This document shows, piece after piece, positions 1 through 7,448 of a stretch of DNA of 30,033 nucleotides. The translations under genes and the position numbers were made by a program. Under the pieces are notes generated by a model, which had not been told where the DNA came from, did not search any database, and saw only the letters and a program-made list of their open reading frames with translations. Source of the DNA: UBA11540 sp045531755. Lineage in GTDB: Bacteria; Bacillota; Clostridia; Oscillospirales; Ruminococcaceae. How positions within the stretch are numbered: position 1 is the first letter of the stretch; each line of letters begins with the position of its first letter. The stretch lies in contig JAZSEP010000012.1 in the NCBI GenBank assembly GCA_045531755.1, positions 1 through 30,033 of the forward strand. The letters run 5' to 3'.

Positions 1-408
1 GTCAGAAACACGCTTTTGATTTTCCTCACTTATCTGTATGTAATTCTTATATACCGTTTCAAAGCTATCAAGATTATTAGCCTGTTCGGAGCTGAAGATT
101 TGCTTGATATCCTGAATCGAAAGCGTCTGCTTCATAAGGTATATCATCGACAATTGAATTATGTGCTCACGACTGTATTTCTTTGATTTTATCGGACGAA
201 TAATCCCCTCTTTACTATAGTTGTTAACCATAGTTTTAGTGAGTATTTTTTCATCCTCACAGCGTTTTCTGTCTGAATACGCTGTATCAAAAAGGCTCGT
301 TACCTGATCAATATACAAATCAATATTCGGTATTTCATTTAATTGCAGACAATCTGATTCAAATGTTTCTTTAAGAATATCTGCAAATTCTTGCTTAGAA
401 ACTCCCAT
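1..408 (-). CDS. DUF1836 domain protein, 3'-truncated by window edge
   Basis: Reading the minus strand from the ATG at 408 gives 136 codons open to the left edge, so the C-terminus lies outside the window. An N-terminal IPNIDLYIDQV stretch is followed by LTKTMVNNYSKEGII and KKYSREHIIQL, the pattern of the DUF1836 family of Firmicutes. The middle resembles a MerR-like winged helix-turn-helix, so a DNA-binding role is plausible, but no function is established for the family. GGAGAG lies about 4 bases upstream of the ATG. The gene follows the isomerase-like gene on the same strand with a 21-base gap, so the two are probably co-transcribed. Family assignment is fairly sure; function is unknown. 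Confidence 0.75.
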   Translation of the reverse strand, partial: MGVSKQEFADILKETFESDCLQLNEIPNIDLYIDQVTSLFDTAYSDRKRCEDEKILTKTMVNNYSKEGIIRPIKSKKYSREHIIQLSMIYLMKQTLSIQDIKQIFSSEQANNLDSFETVYKNYIQISEENQKRVSD

Positions 409-429
409 TTTACTCTCCAAAATAAAGCT

Positions 430-1395
430 TTATGCCCACCATATATCGCCTGTTTGTTCAAAAGCCATAGCTTCCTTCAAACATTCAACAGCTTTTTTAA
501 GCCCTTCGTTCTGGCTCATAAGGCTGTCTTCGTGCTCAATGCTGATTGCATAATCATATCCAACCATTCGCAGATTGCTGACAACATCCTTCCAAACGCT
601 TACGTCGTGACCGTATCCAACACTTCTGAATATCCAGGAACGATTGATTTCGTTTCCGTAGTGTTCGGTGTCAAGAACGCCGTTTCTTGCTGTATTGATG
701 GCATCAATCTTTGTATCTTTCGCGTGGAAGTGGAATATTGCATCGCCAAGAGTGCGAATAACGGTAGCCGGATCCATGCCCTGCCACCAAAGATGGCTGA
801 GGTCAAGGTTGGCACCAAGCTCAGGTCCGACAGCTTCGCGGATTCTGAGCATTGTATTAACATTATATACCATAAAACCGGGATGAAGCTCAAAAGCTAT
901 CTTGTCAACACCGTGTGCCTTTGCAAACGTCACAAACTCTTTCCAGTAAGGAATAAGGACCTCGTTCCATTGATAATCAAGTATTTTGCTATAATCGTCT
1001 GGCCACGGACAAGTGACCCAGTTCGGATATTTTGAATTTTCACTGTCTCCTGCACATCCCGAAAATGTGTTTATCTGATGTACGCCAATCTTTTCAGCAA
1101 GAAGAACGCAATTACGGAGATCATGGTCAAAGGAAGTCGCAATTGATTTATCCGGATGTATGGGGTTGCCGTGGCAGCTAAGCGCACTGATTTCAAGACC
1201 GGAATCCGCGATTGTCTTTTTGAATTCTTCAAGCTTTGCATCGTCGTTGAGGAGCATCTCAGGGTCACAATGAGCTTTTCCGGGATAACCGCCGCAACCG
1301 ATTTCAACCATCTGGATACCAAATGATTTAAAATAGTCCAAAGCTTCTTTAAGAGAAAGATTATTTACAACGCAAGTAAACACGCCTAATTTCAT
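430..1395 (-). CDS. sugar phosphate isomerase/epimerase family TIM-barrel protein
   Basis: A 321-residue protein of the xylose isomerase-like TIM-barrel superfamily (COG1082; AP endonuclease 2 fold). Supporting motifs in order are EIGCGGYPGKAHCDP near the N-terminus, AFELHPGFMVYN in the middle, NLDLSHLWWQG, HFHAKDT and a C-terminal ISIEHEDS. The Glu, Asp, His and Glu in these strands are the usual divalent-metal ligands of the fold. The substrate cannot be read from the sequence; relatives isomerise or epimerise sugars and inositols. I chose the ATG at 1395 over an in-frame GTG at 1407 because the purine-rich AAGGTGGGG ribosome site overlaps that GTG and is well spaced for the ATG. It is first in a likely two-gene unit with the DUF1836 gene and has a good promoter upstream. 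Confidence 0.8.
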   Translation of the reverse strand: MKLGVFTCVVNNLSLKEALDYFKSFGIQMVEIGCGGYPGKAHCDPEMLLNDDAKLEEFKKTIADSGLEISALSCHGNPIHPDKSIATSFDHDLRNCVLLAEKIGVHQINTFSGCAGDSENSKYPNWVTCPWPDDYSKILDYQWNEVLIPYWKEFVTFAKAHGVDKIAFELHPGFMVYNVNTMLRIREAVGPELGANLDLSHLWWQGMDPATVIRTLGDAIFHFHAKDTKIDAINTARNGVLDTEHYGNEINRSWIFRSVGYGHDVSVWKDVVSNLRMVGYDYAISIEHEDSLMSQNEGLKKAVECLKEAMAFEQTGDIWWA

Positions 1396-1427
1396 ATAAT
1401 ACCCCACCTTGCAAGTATTTTATATTA

Positions 1428-1456
1428 AGTATACGGTATTATTGTTAAAAAATCAA
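1428..1456 (-). promoter_or_regulatory. sigma-A-type promoter of the isomerase-DUF1836 unit
   Basis: On the minus strand, TTGATT (1451-1456) and TATACT (1428-1433) are separated by exactly 17 bases. The start of transcription would fall about 25 bases before the start codon. Prediction from motif match only. Confidence 0.55.
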
Positions 1457-1476
1457 TCGTTAATTGCATTTTGCTC

Positions 1477-1505
1477 TTGTAAACAAGCAAAGATTATGAT
1501 AAAAT
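1477..1505 (+). promoter_or_regulatory. sigma-A-type promoter of yebC
   Basis: TTGTAA (1477-1482) and TAAAAT (1500-1505) have a 17-base spacer, about 35 bases before the yebC start codon. It is divergent from the isomerase promoter. Prediction only. Confidence 0.5.
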
Positions 1506-1539
1506 ATCTAAGGTTAACTTATACTGAAAGGAAGATTAT

Positions 1540-2283
1540 ATGTCCGGACATTCAAAGTGGAACAATATTAAGCGTAAAAAGGAAAAAACCGACAGCCAAA
1601 AAGCGAAAATATTTACAAAAATCGGTCGTGAGATGGCTGTTGCAATTAAAGAAGGCGGTTCTTCTGACCCCAGCTCAAACAGCAAGCTTAAAGAGCTGAT
1701 TGCCAAAGCTAAAGCGAACAACGTTCCCAACGACAATATTGAAAGAATTATCAAAAAAGCAAGCTCTGAAGACAAGGCAGATTATGAAGGCGTTGTCTAC
1801 GAGGGCTACGGTCCATCCGGTGTTGCGGTAATCGTAGAGACACTGACTGATAACAGAAACCGTACTGCCGGTGACGTAAGACACTATTTTGATAAATTTG
1901 GCGGAAACCTCGGAACAACAGGATGCGTTTCGTTTATGTTCACGCAAAAGGGTATCATAGTCATAGACCCCGAGGACGTGGACGAAGAAAAGGCTATGGA
2001 AGACTTTATGGAAGCCGGTGCCGACGACTTCAATTTCGACGAAGATGCTATCGAGGTTGTTACAGCACCTTCCGATGTGACATCTGTCGCAGCAGAAATC
2101 GAAGGAATGGGATACAAAATTGTTTCAGCAGAAGCTGAAATGGTGCCTTCGACATATACAAGAATCGATGATCCCGATGTTGCTGTAAAAATGGGCAGGT
2201 TGTTGGAAATGCTTGAGGACAACGACGACGTACAGAACGTTTGGCACAACTGGGAAAATCCACCCGAGGATGACGAAGAATAA
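1540..2283 (+). CDS. yebC: YebC/PmpR family transcriptional or translational regulator
   Basis: A 247-residue cytoplasmic protein, full length for the YebC/PmpR (TACO1) family. It opens with the family signature MSGHSKWNNIKRKK, followed by the conserved AKIFTKIGREM and the central GGNLGTTGCVSFMF segment; the acidic C-terminus (EDNDDVQNVWHNW) is also typical. Members have been described as DNA-binding regulators and, for some homologues, as translation factors that relieve ribosome stalling, so the molecular role here is left open. The ATG has GAAAGGAAG upstream. The gene is a single cistron with its own promoter and a strong terminator directly after the stop codon, and it converges on the AI-2E-family gene. 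Confidence 0.93.
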   Translation: MSGHSKWNNIKRKKEKTDSQKAKIFTKIGREMAVAIKEGGSSDPSSNSKLKELIAKAKANNVPNDNIERIIKKASSEDKADYEGVVYEGYGPSGVAVIVETLTDNRNRTAGDVRHYFDKFGGNLGTTGCVSFMFTQKGIIVIDPEDVDEEKAMEDFMEAGADDFNFDEDAIEVVTAPSDVTSVAAEIEGMGYKIVSAEAEMVPSTYTRIDDPDVAVKMGRLLEMLEDNDDVQNVWHNWENPPEDDEE

Positions 2284-2290
2284 AAATTTT

Positions 2291-2316
2291 CCCCGATCAA
2301 ACGATCGGGGTTTTTT
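2291..2316. terminator. intrinsic terminator shared by yebC and the convergent permease gene
   Basis: A perfect 8-base-pair stem CCCCGATC (2291-2298) / GATCGGGG (2303-2310) with a 4-base loop is followed by six T on the plus strand. A weaker T-rich run follows on the minus strand, so it probably works mainly for yebC and partly for the opposing gene. Confidence 0.85.
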
Positions 2317-2326
2317 ATAATTAGAC

Positions 2327-3388
2327 TCAGATTACTCCCTCTTCCTTTAAGTTTTTTAACAGAATTACAATCAAAGGCAGAATTATAATACCCAAAAATC
2401 CAAAGAGCTTTAAGCCGACGTAAAAGCATATCAGAGATACAATCGGGCTGAGTCCTATTTGCTTACCAACTATTTTCGGCTCCGCGAAGTTCCTTATTAC
2501 CGTAATAATCAAAAACAGAACCGATAGGCCTATTGCAAGATAAAAGTTCTTTTGTAACAGAGCTATAAGTATCCACGGAATAAGAACGATACTCAAGCCA
2601 ATCAGTGGCAGAAAATCAACGAAAGAAATTATAAAAGCTTTTGCCATCGGCTGTGGTATTTTCAGCACGAAAAAACCAATCAAAAGCTCAATGAATGTGA
2701 TAAACATCAAGACAATATACGCTTTTAACAGTCTAAAAACCGAATTAAACAATACGTTTTTAATCTTTACAACCGTACTTTTTGCTTTTTGAGGCAGTTT
2801 GTTATATGCAAAGGTTTTTATCTTCTCGAAATCCCAAACTATCAAAACCGAAGAAATAACGCCAAAAAATGCAAGCATTAAAAAATCGGGTATCTTCTTT
2901 AGAAAACCTGCAAGAAAGAGCGCAGCCTTTCCTGAAAAGGACAACAAGGCGTCACCCGCGCTGTTTTTGATACCATCCAAAATTTCGAGAGATTTTATAT
3001 TTGAGTTTGGTAACATTTTTTCTGCAACTAAACTACTCCATCCTTTTATCGAATCAATCAAAGGCGTCACAACATTGTTATAAACTTCAGGAATCGCAGA
3101 AACACCGTCCTGTGCTCGCTCAACCAATTCTGTGGAAAACAAGACAACTAACGCTAAAGCAATAACGTATAGAATCAGGATCATTACAATCGAACAGACT
3201 CTTACGTTTATCTTTGTGTTCCTGCAAATTTTCATCGAAAGAGCATTTACACCCAAGGCTATTACAAAGCCGATTATAAACGGTAAAAACCATTCAAACA
3301 CATACTTCAACAAAAGATATCCCACAAGCAGTATAGCTGAAAAGTACAGGATGTTTATCAACGTATTTTTCCGTTTTTCTATTGTCAC
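2327..3388 (-). CDS. AI-2E family transporter (integral membrane permease)
   Basis: About 353 residues, highly hydrophobic, with roughly eight membrane segments: two near the N-terminus, one around residues 60-85, and a cluster in the C-terminal half, including the family-typical sequence ending in GFLGIIILPLIVILLKNL. The segment KIVGKQIGLSPIVSL is characteristic of the AI-2E transporter/PerM family (YtvI-like). Members export small molecules or take part in cation homeostasis or sporulation; the substrate here is unknown. An in-frame ATG lies further upstream at 3412, but the GTG at 3388 is preceded at the right distance by GGGGTGG and gives the usual charged N-terminus, so I prefer it. The gene stands alone and converges on yebC. 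I found no convincing promoter upstream. Confidence 0.85.
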   Translation of the reverse strand: MTIEKRKNTLINILYFSAILLVGYLLLKYVFEWFLPFIIGFVIALGVNALSMKICRNTKINVRVCSIVMILILYVIALALVVLFSTELVERAQDGVSAIPEVYNNVVTPLIDSIKGWSSLVAEKMLPNSNIKSLEILDGIKNSAGDALLSFSGKAALFLAGFLKKIPDFLMLAFFGVISSVLIVWDFEKIKTFAYNKLPQKAKSTVVKIKNVLFNSVFRLLKAYIVLMFITFIELLIGFFVLKIPQPMAKAFIISFVDFLPLIGLSIVLIPWILIALLQKNFYLAIGLSVLFLIITVIRNFAEPKIVGKQIGLSPIVSLICFYVGLKLFGFLGIIILPLIVILLKNLKEEGVI

Positions 3389-3477
3389 AATACCACCCCA
3401 TACAATTTTCATCTTTTTGTTATTGTTTTACATAATAATTTAATAATACCTAACTGCATTTTTGTTTGTTTTTCCAA

Positions 3478-3506
3478 TTGCAACTAATCGATTTTGATGG
3501 TAAAAT
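3478..3506 (+). promoter_or_regulatory. sigma-A-type promoter of the threonine operon
   Basis: TTGCAA (3478-3483), a 17-base spacer, then TAAAAT (3501-3506). The leader before the first gene would be only about 35 bases, leaving no room for a T-box or other riboswitch. Confidence 0.55.
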
Positions 3507-3548
3507 TGTATGTATACTAAATACACTTGTATTTGCGAGGTGGATTGA

Positions 3549-3995
3549 ATGAAGGAAACTACATACTTTTTGGTAGATTCGCGTGTTCTGCCCCCTGTTT
3601 TTCAAAAGGTATGCGAAGCCAAGATGTTGCTTGCTAAAAAAGAGGCAAAAAACGCATCGGATGCTGCAAGAATGGTGAATATCTCCAGAAGCGCCTTTTA
3701 TAAATACAAGGACTTTGTTCAGGTGTACGAGGACGTTATCTCGGACTCTATCACCACAATTTCTATGAACCTTGTTGACAAAGCAGGTGTTCTTTCTTCA
3801 GTTATTGGAAAGCTCTATGAAATAGGCGCTAATATTCTGACAATAAACCAAAATATTCCTATAGATACGGTTGCACCGGTTACCATTACCGTCAAGACCA
3901 CAAATATTACGTTTGACGTGGATTCTATTTCTGAAATTCTGCGCAAGATAGATGGCGTTGTTAGTGTTAAAACCTACTCAAACGGCGCTTTATAA
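3549..3995 (+). CDS. ACT domain protein, UPF0735/PheB family
   Basis: A 148-residue protein matching the UPF0735 (PheB-like) family. The N-terminal part FYLVDSRVLP-like opening and ASDAARMVNISRSAFYKYKD (about residues 37-57) look like a helix-turn-helix. The C-terminal half from about residue 74 is an ACT domain beginning with the classic DKAGVLSSVIGKLYEIGANI. ACT domains commonly bind amino acids and regulate their metabolism. The gene leads an operon with hom, thrB and aspartokinase, with 14 bases separating it from hom, so it is a candidate sensor for that pathway, either as a DNA-binding regulator or by contacting the enzymes. That role is inference; family membership is well supported. 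Confidence 0.85.
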   Translation: MKETTYFLVDSRVLPPVFQKVCEAKMLLAKKEAKNASDAARMVNISRSAFYKYKDFVQVYEDVISDSITTISMNLVDKAGVLSSVIGKLYEIGANILTINQNIPIDTVAPVTITVKTTNITFDVDSISEILRKIDGVVSVKTYSNGAL

Positions 3996-4009
3996 TACAG
4001 GAGGCTTTT

Positions 4010-5230
4010 ATGACAAAAATCGCAATTATGGGCCACGGTGTTGTAGGCAGCGGAGTTGCCGAGGTAATTTTGCAAAACCACGAAAATATCTCTGCCCGTG
4101 CCGGACAAGACCTTGAAATCAAATATATTCTTGATCTGAGAGATTTTGACAATCTCCCTTATTCTGATAAATTCATTAAAGATTTCAATCTCATTGCAAA
4201 CGATGAGGAAACCAGTATTGTCGCTGAGGTTATGGGCGGAATTGAGCCCGCGTATTCATACGTAAAAACCTGCCTTGAAAAAGGAAAAAGCGTCGTTACC
4301 TCTAACAAGGAGCTCGTGGCAGCTAAAGGTGCCGAGCTTTTAAAAATCGCGCGCGAAAAAGGCGTAAATTTCTTTTTTGAAGCAAGTGTCGGCGGCGGTA
4401 TTCCGATAATCAGACCTCTCCATTCCTGCCTTGCAGCAAACAAAATAACCGAAATTGCAGGAATTTTGAACGGCACAACCAACTTTATCCTCACAAAAAT
4501 GATTCATGAAAAAATGGATTTTGATGCGGCGCTCAAGATGGCGCAGGAACTCGGATATGCTGAACGCAATCCCGATGCTGACGTAAAGGGCCACGATGCG
4601 TGCAGAAAGATTTGTATCCTCGCCTCTCTCGCCTTTGGAAGACACGTTTATCCCGAATCCGTGTATACTGAAGGAATTACCGAAATAAGCCTTGCAGACG
4701 TTGAAACAGCAGGAAAGCTTGGATATGTCATTAAGCTTATAGGCAGAGCAAAAGAAGAGAACTCGCGAGTTTCCATTATGGTATCCCCTGCTCTTATCTC
4801 AAAGGACAGCCAGCTTGCAGGTATCGATGACGTTTTCAACGGAATTCTTGTTCGCGGTAACGCGATAGGAGACGTCGTTTTCTATGGCAGAGGTGCCGGA
4901 AAGCTTCCGACTGCTTCCGCCGTGGTTGCCGATATCATAGATGCTGCAAAGTCGGAAACTAACGTCCGCTCTCTTTATTGGAATGATGATAGCACCGATT
5001 TTGTTGAGCCATTTGAAAACATCAGTTCTTCCTTTATGCTTCGCTTGAAAGGTTCTGTGGAAGCTTATAAGTCTGTAGTTTCCGATACAGGTACCGTTCT
5101 GCTTGGTAACGATAATGAATTTGCTGTAATCACCTCTCAAATCACAGAAAGCGAAATCAAAAACATCGAGGAAAGACTTGCAGAGCTAAACGTTAAGGTC
5201 CTTTCGAAAATAAGAGTTCTTGATTATTGA
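4010..5230 (+). CDS. hom: homoserine dehydrogenase
   Basis: NAD(P)-dependent reduction of aspartate semialdehyde to homoserine, the branch step toward threonine and methionine. The 406-residue protein has the Rossmann motif GHGVVGSGV (residues 8-16), SNKELVA, EASVGGGIPII, GILNGTTNFIL, and NPDADVKGHDACRKI containing the likely catalytic Asp196/Lys200 pair. The C-terminal region from about residue 340 has ACT-like secondary structure (SFMLRLKG then a beta-alpha-beta pattern). It lacks the usual D-x-PGVLA ligand loop and is shorter than the ACT tail of typical 430-residue enzymes. AGGAGG lies 7 bases before the ATG. It is followed by thrB after 11 bases, which makes the operon assignment secure. 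Confidence 0.96.
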   Translation: MTKIAIMGHGVVGSGVAEVILQNHENISARAGQDLEIKYILDLRDFDNLPYSDKFIKDFNLIANDEETSIVAEVMGGIEPAYSYVKTCLEKGKSVVTSNKELVAAKGAELLKIAREKGVNFFFEASVGGGIPIIRPLHSCLAANKITEIAGILNGTTNFILTKMIHEKMDFDAALKMAQELGYAERNPDADVKGHDACRKICILASLAFGRHVYPESVYTEGITEISLADVETAGKLGYVIKLIGRAKEENSRVSIMVSPALISKDSQLAGIDDVFNGILVRGNAIGDVVFYGRGAGKLPTASAVVADIIDAAKSETNVRSLYWNDDSTDFVEPFENISSSFMLRLKGSVEAYKSVVSDTGTVLLGNDNEFAVITSQITESEIKNIEERLAELNVKVLSKIRVLDY

Positions 5231-5241
5231 GGAAGGTTGCA

Positions 5242-6129
5242 ATGATTAGAATTTCAGTCCCTGCAACGAGCGCAAACATCGGTTCCGGATTTGATTCTTT
5301 GGGGCTGGCGCTTGGTTTATACAACAATATTTATATGGAAGAATATGATAGTATAGACATTTCTTCCCTTGACGGTGTCCAAATTCCCTTGGACGAAACC
5401 AACCTCATCTATACAACTGTAAAACACCTTTATGACGTATGTGGAAAGACTCTTCCGGGTATTATTATAAAACAGCAAAACGATATACCTATGACACGAG
5501 GATTAGGCAGTAGCTCAGCTTGTGTTGTCGGTGGTCTTTTGGGCGCAAACAAGCTTCTTGGGTCTCCCCTTTCGATTGACGAAATCGTGAATATGGCAGC
5601 TGTAATCGAGGGACATCCCGACAATTCAACCCCGGCAATACTCGGAGGCCTTGTTACCGCTGTACTTGATGGAAATAAAGTGTATTACGTAAAGCAAGAA
5701 ATACATTCGCATTTGAAGTTTGCCGCATTTATTCCCGATTTCACACTAAAAACCGAGGTTGCGCGTGCAAATTTGCCGACACAGATATCTCACAAGGATG
5801 CCGTTTTCAATCTCTCAAGGGCTGCGTTGATGTCTGTTTCGCTTTACTCCGGAAATTTCCACAACCTCAAGACAGCCGCAGGAGATAGATTGCATCAACC
5901 CTATCGTCTTGATTTGGTTAACGGTGCGAAAGAGGTCTTTGACCTTTCATACTCACTCGGCGCTTATGCATCATATATAAGCGGTGCCGGTCCCACCATT
6001 ATGTCAATGATAGATGAAAATGACCACTATTTTGAAATGAAGGCTATAGAAGGACTAAAAGCTCTTAACCTCAACGGTTGGCAGCTCAAGATCCTTTCGA
6101 TAGATAATAACGGAACTATGGTTTACTAA
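5242..6129 (+). CDS. thrB: homoserine kinase
   Basis: GHMP-family kinase that phosphorylates homoserine to O-phosphohomoserine using ATP. With the ATG at 5242 it is 295 residues, normal for ThrB. Motif 1 is VPATSANIGSGFDSLGLAL (residues 6-24), the ATP loop is RGLGSSSACVVGG (about residues 86-98), and motif 3 near the C-terminus is ISGAGPTIMSM. An in-frame TTG at 5227 would add five residues but overlaps the hom stop codon and places the start before the ribosome site. GGAAGG at 5231-5236, five bases before the ATG, decides for 5242. It lies between hom and aspartokinase. Threonine synthase is not found in the window. Confidence 0.95.
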   Translation: MIRISVPATSANIGSGFDSLGLALGLYNNIYMEEYDSIDISSLDGVQIPLDETNLIYTTVKHLYDVCGKTLPGIIIKQQNDIPMTRGLGSSSACVVGGLLGANKLLGSPLSIDEIVNMAAVIEGHPDNSTPAILGGLVTAVLDGNKVYYVKQEIHSHLKFAAFIPDFTLKTEVARANLPTQISHKDAVFNLSRAALMSVSLYSGNFHNLKTAAGDRLHQPYRLDLVNGAKEVFDLSYSLGAYASYISGAGPTIMSMIDENDHYFEMKAIEGLKALNLNGWQLKILSIDNNGTMVY

Positions 6130-6145
6130 AACAGGAGGTAATACA

Positions 6146-7342
6146 ATGAGCCTTATTGTACAAAAATTCGGCGGTAGCTCCGTTGCTAACGTTGAAAGAG
6201 TTTTCAACGTTGCAAGGATCGTAACCGAAACATATTCAAAAGGCAACAGCGTCGTCGTTGTCGTTTCAGCACAGGGTGACACAACGGACGATCTGATTGA
6301 AAAAGCAAAAGAAATCAACCCCTCTCCTTCAAAAAGAGAGATGGACGCTCTTCTTGCTACAGGTGAACAGATTTCTTCATCTCTGCTCGCTATGGCAATT
6401 GAAAAGCTTGGATTCCCTGTAACCTCTCTCACGGGATGGCAGGCAGGATTCCACACCGATTCAACTCACGGTGCTTCAAGAATTAAGAGCGTACAGGCGG
6501 AAAGAATCGAAAACGAGCTTTCCAAAAACAACATCGTTATCGTAGCAGGTTTCCAGGGTATCAATCGCTATGACGATATCACCACACTCGGCAGAGGCGG
6601 TTCTGACACAAGCGCCGTTGCAATTGCCGCAGTTTTGAAAGCTGACCTGTGTCAGATTTATACCGACGTTGACGGTGTATATACAGCCGACCCTCGAAAA
6701 GTTACAGGTGCAAAGAAGCTTGACGAAATCACTTTTGATGAGATGCTCGAGCTTGCTTCTCTCGGTGCTCAGGTATTGCATAACAGATCGGTTGAAATGG
6801 CTAAAAAATATAATGTAAATCTTGAGGTTGTTTCGAGTCTTGAAAGAGTTCCCGGAACAAAGGTTAAGGAGGTCAACAAAGTGGAAAAAATGCTTATCAA
6901 GGGCGTAACAAGTGATAAAAACGTAGCCCGTATATCTGTTATGAAGCTTCCGGATAACCCCGGTATTGCTTCTAAAATCTTTACTGCTCTCGCTTCCAAG
7001 AAGGTCGATGTTGATATCATTCTTCAGTCTATCGGCCGTGATAACACAAAGGATATCAGCTTTACAGTATCTAAAGACAACAAGGAAGTTGCTGTTGCTG
7101 TTATGCAAGAGGTCGTTCCCGAGTGCGAAATTTCCTGCAACGACCAGATTGCAAAGGTTTCCATTGTTGGTGCCGGAATGCAGTCAAACCCTGGTGTTGC
7201 TGCTAAGATGTTCGGCGCTCTTTCCGATGCACGAATCAACATAAATATGATTTCCACAAGCGAAATCAAAATCTCTGTACTTATTGACATAAAGGACTCT
7301 GAAAGAGCTGTTCAGGCCATCCACGATGCATTCGTAAGATAA
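6146..7342 (+). CDS. lysC: aspartate kinase, alpha subunit/full-length
   Basis: Phosphorylates aspartate, the first step of the aspartate-family pathway (lysine, threonine, methionine). The 398-residue protein starts with the amino-acid-kinase signature VQKFGGSSVAN, has GRGGSDTSAVAIA and YTDVDGVYTADPR in the catalytic half, and carries two ACT domains in the C-terminal part (LPDNPGIASKIFTAL and MQSNPGVAAKMFGAL). This is the length and layout of the Bacillus lysC/aspartokinase II group, where a second protein, the beta subunit, is made from an internal start; see the separate entry at 6881. AGGAGG lies 8 bases before the ATG. It is last in the ACT-hom-thrB operon and is followed by a clear terminator. 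Whether threonine, lysine or both inhibit it cannot be read from the sequence; the operon context favours threonine. Confidence 0.95.
   Translation: MSLIVQKFGGSSVANVERVFNVARIVTETYSKGNSVVVVVSAQGDTTDDLIEKAKEINPSPSKREMDALLATGEQISSSLLAMAIEKLGFPVTSLTGWQAGFHTDSTHGASRIKSVQAERIENELSKNNIVIVAGFQGINRYDDITTLGRGGSDTSAVAIAAVLKADLCQIYTDVDGVYTADPRKVTGAKKLDEITFDEMLELASLGAQVLHNRSVEMAKKYNVNLEVVSSLERVPGTKVKEVNKVEKMLIKGVTSDKNVARISVMKLPDNPGIASKIFTALASKKVDVDIILQSIGRDNTKDISFTVSKDNKEVAVAVMQEVVPECEISCNDQIAKVSIVGAGMQSNPGVAAKMFGALSDARININMISTSEIKISVLIDIKDSERAVQAIHDAFVR
6881..7342 (+). CDS. lysC: aspartate kinase beta subunit from internal in-frame start
   Basis: Inside the aspartokinase gene, TAAGGAGGT (6865-6873), a near-perfect Shine-Dalgarno sequence, stands 7 bases before a GTG at 6881 that is in the aspartokinase frame (codon 246). 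Translation from it would give a 153-residue protein made of the two ACT domains only, beginning (M)EKMLIKGVTSDKN. In Bacillus subtilis, aspartokinase II is known to have an alpha2beta2 structure with the beta subunit made from exactly this kind of internal start. The position at the catalytic-to-ACT boundary makes chance unlikely. Expression is predicted, not shown. Confidence 0.72.
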   Translation: MEKMLIKGVTSDKNVARISVMKLPDNPGIASKIFTALASKKVDVDIILQSIGRDNTKDISFTVSKDNKEVAVAVMQEVVPECEISCNDQIAKVSIVGAGMQSNPGVAAKMFGALSDARININMISTSEIKISVLIDIKDSERAVQAIHDAFVR

Positions 7343-7360
7343 TTAATAAAATTTTAAAAA

Positions 7361-7387
7361 AAGACTCGGAATTTCCGGGTCTTTTTT
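7361..7387 (+). terminator. intrinsic terminator of the threonine operon
   Basis: Stem AAGACTCGGA (7361-7370) pairs with TCCGGGTCTT (7374-7383), with one G-T pair and a 3-base loop, running into six T. It lies 18 bases after the aspartokinase stop codon. Confidence 0.88.
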
Positions 7388-7388
7388 G

Positions 7389-7417
7389 TTGCCTAACTTA
7401 AATTTATGATATATAAT
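7389..7417 (+). promoter_or_regulatory. sigma-A-type promoter of the methyltransferase-sulfatase unit
   Basis: TTGCCT (7389-7394), 17 bases, TATAAT (7412-7417). It starts right behind the upstream terminator. The transcript would begin about 25 bases before the start codon. Confidence 0.6.
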
Positions 7418-7448
7418 ATAGGTTGTACATTAATGCAAGGAGTTGCCG

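Noticed and set aside
391..1035. 214-codon open frame on the plus strand across the isomerase-like gene
   Set aside because: It is antisense to a gene with clear family motifs, has no family resemblance and no ribosome site; a shadow of codon bias.
1884..2429. 181-codon minus-strand frame across yebC
   Set aside because: It runs through the yebC terminator hairpin and gives Ser-rich low-complexity sequence; a shadow of yebC.
3507..3548. T-box or other amino-acid riboswitch before the threonine operon
   Set aside because: The predicted leader is only about 35 bases and shows no T-box sequence or specifier stem.
6476..7108. 210-codon minus-strand frame inside aspartokinase
   Set aside because: Antisense shadow with no recognisable domain or start signal.
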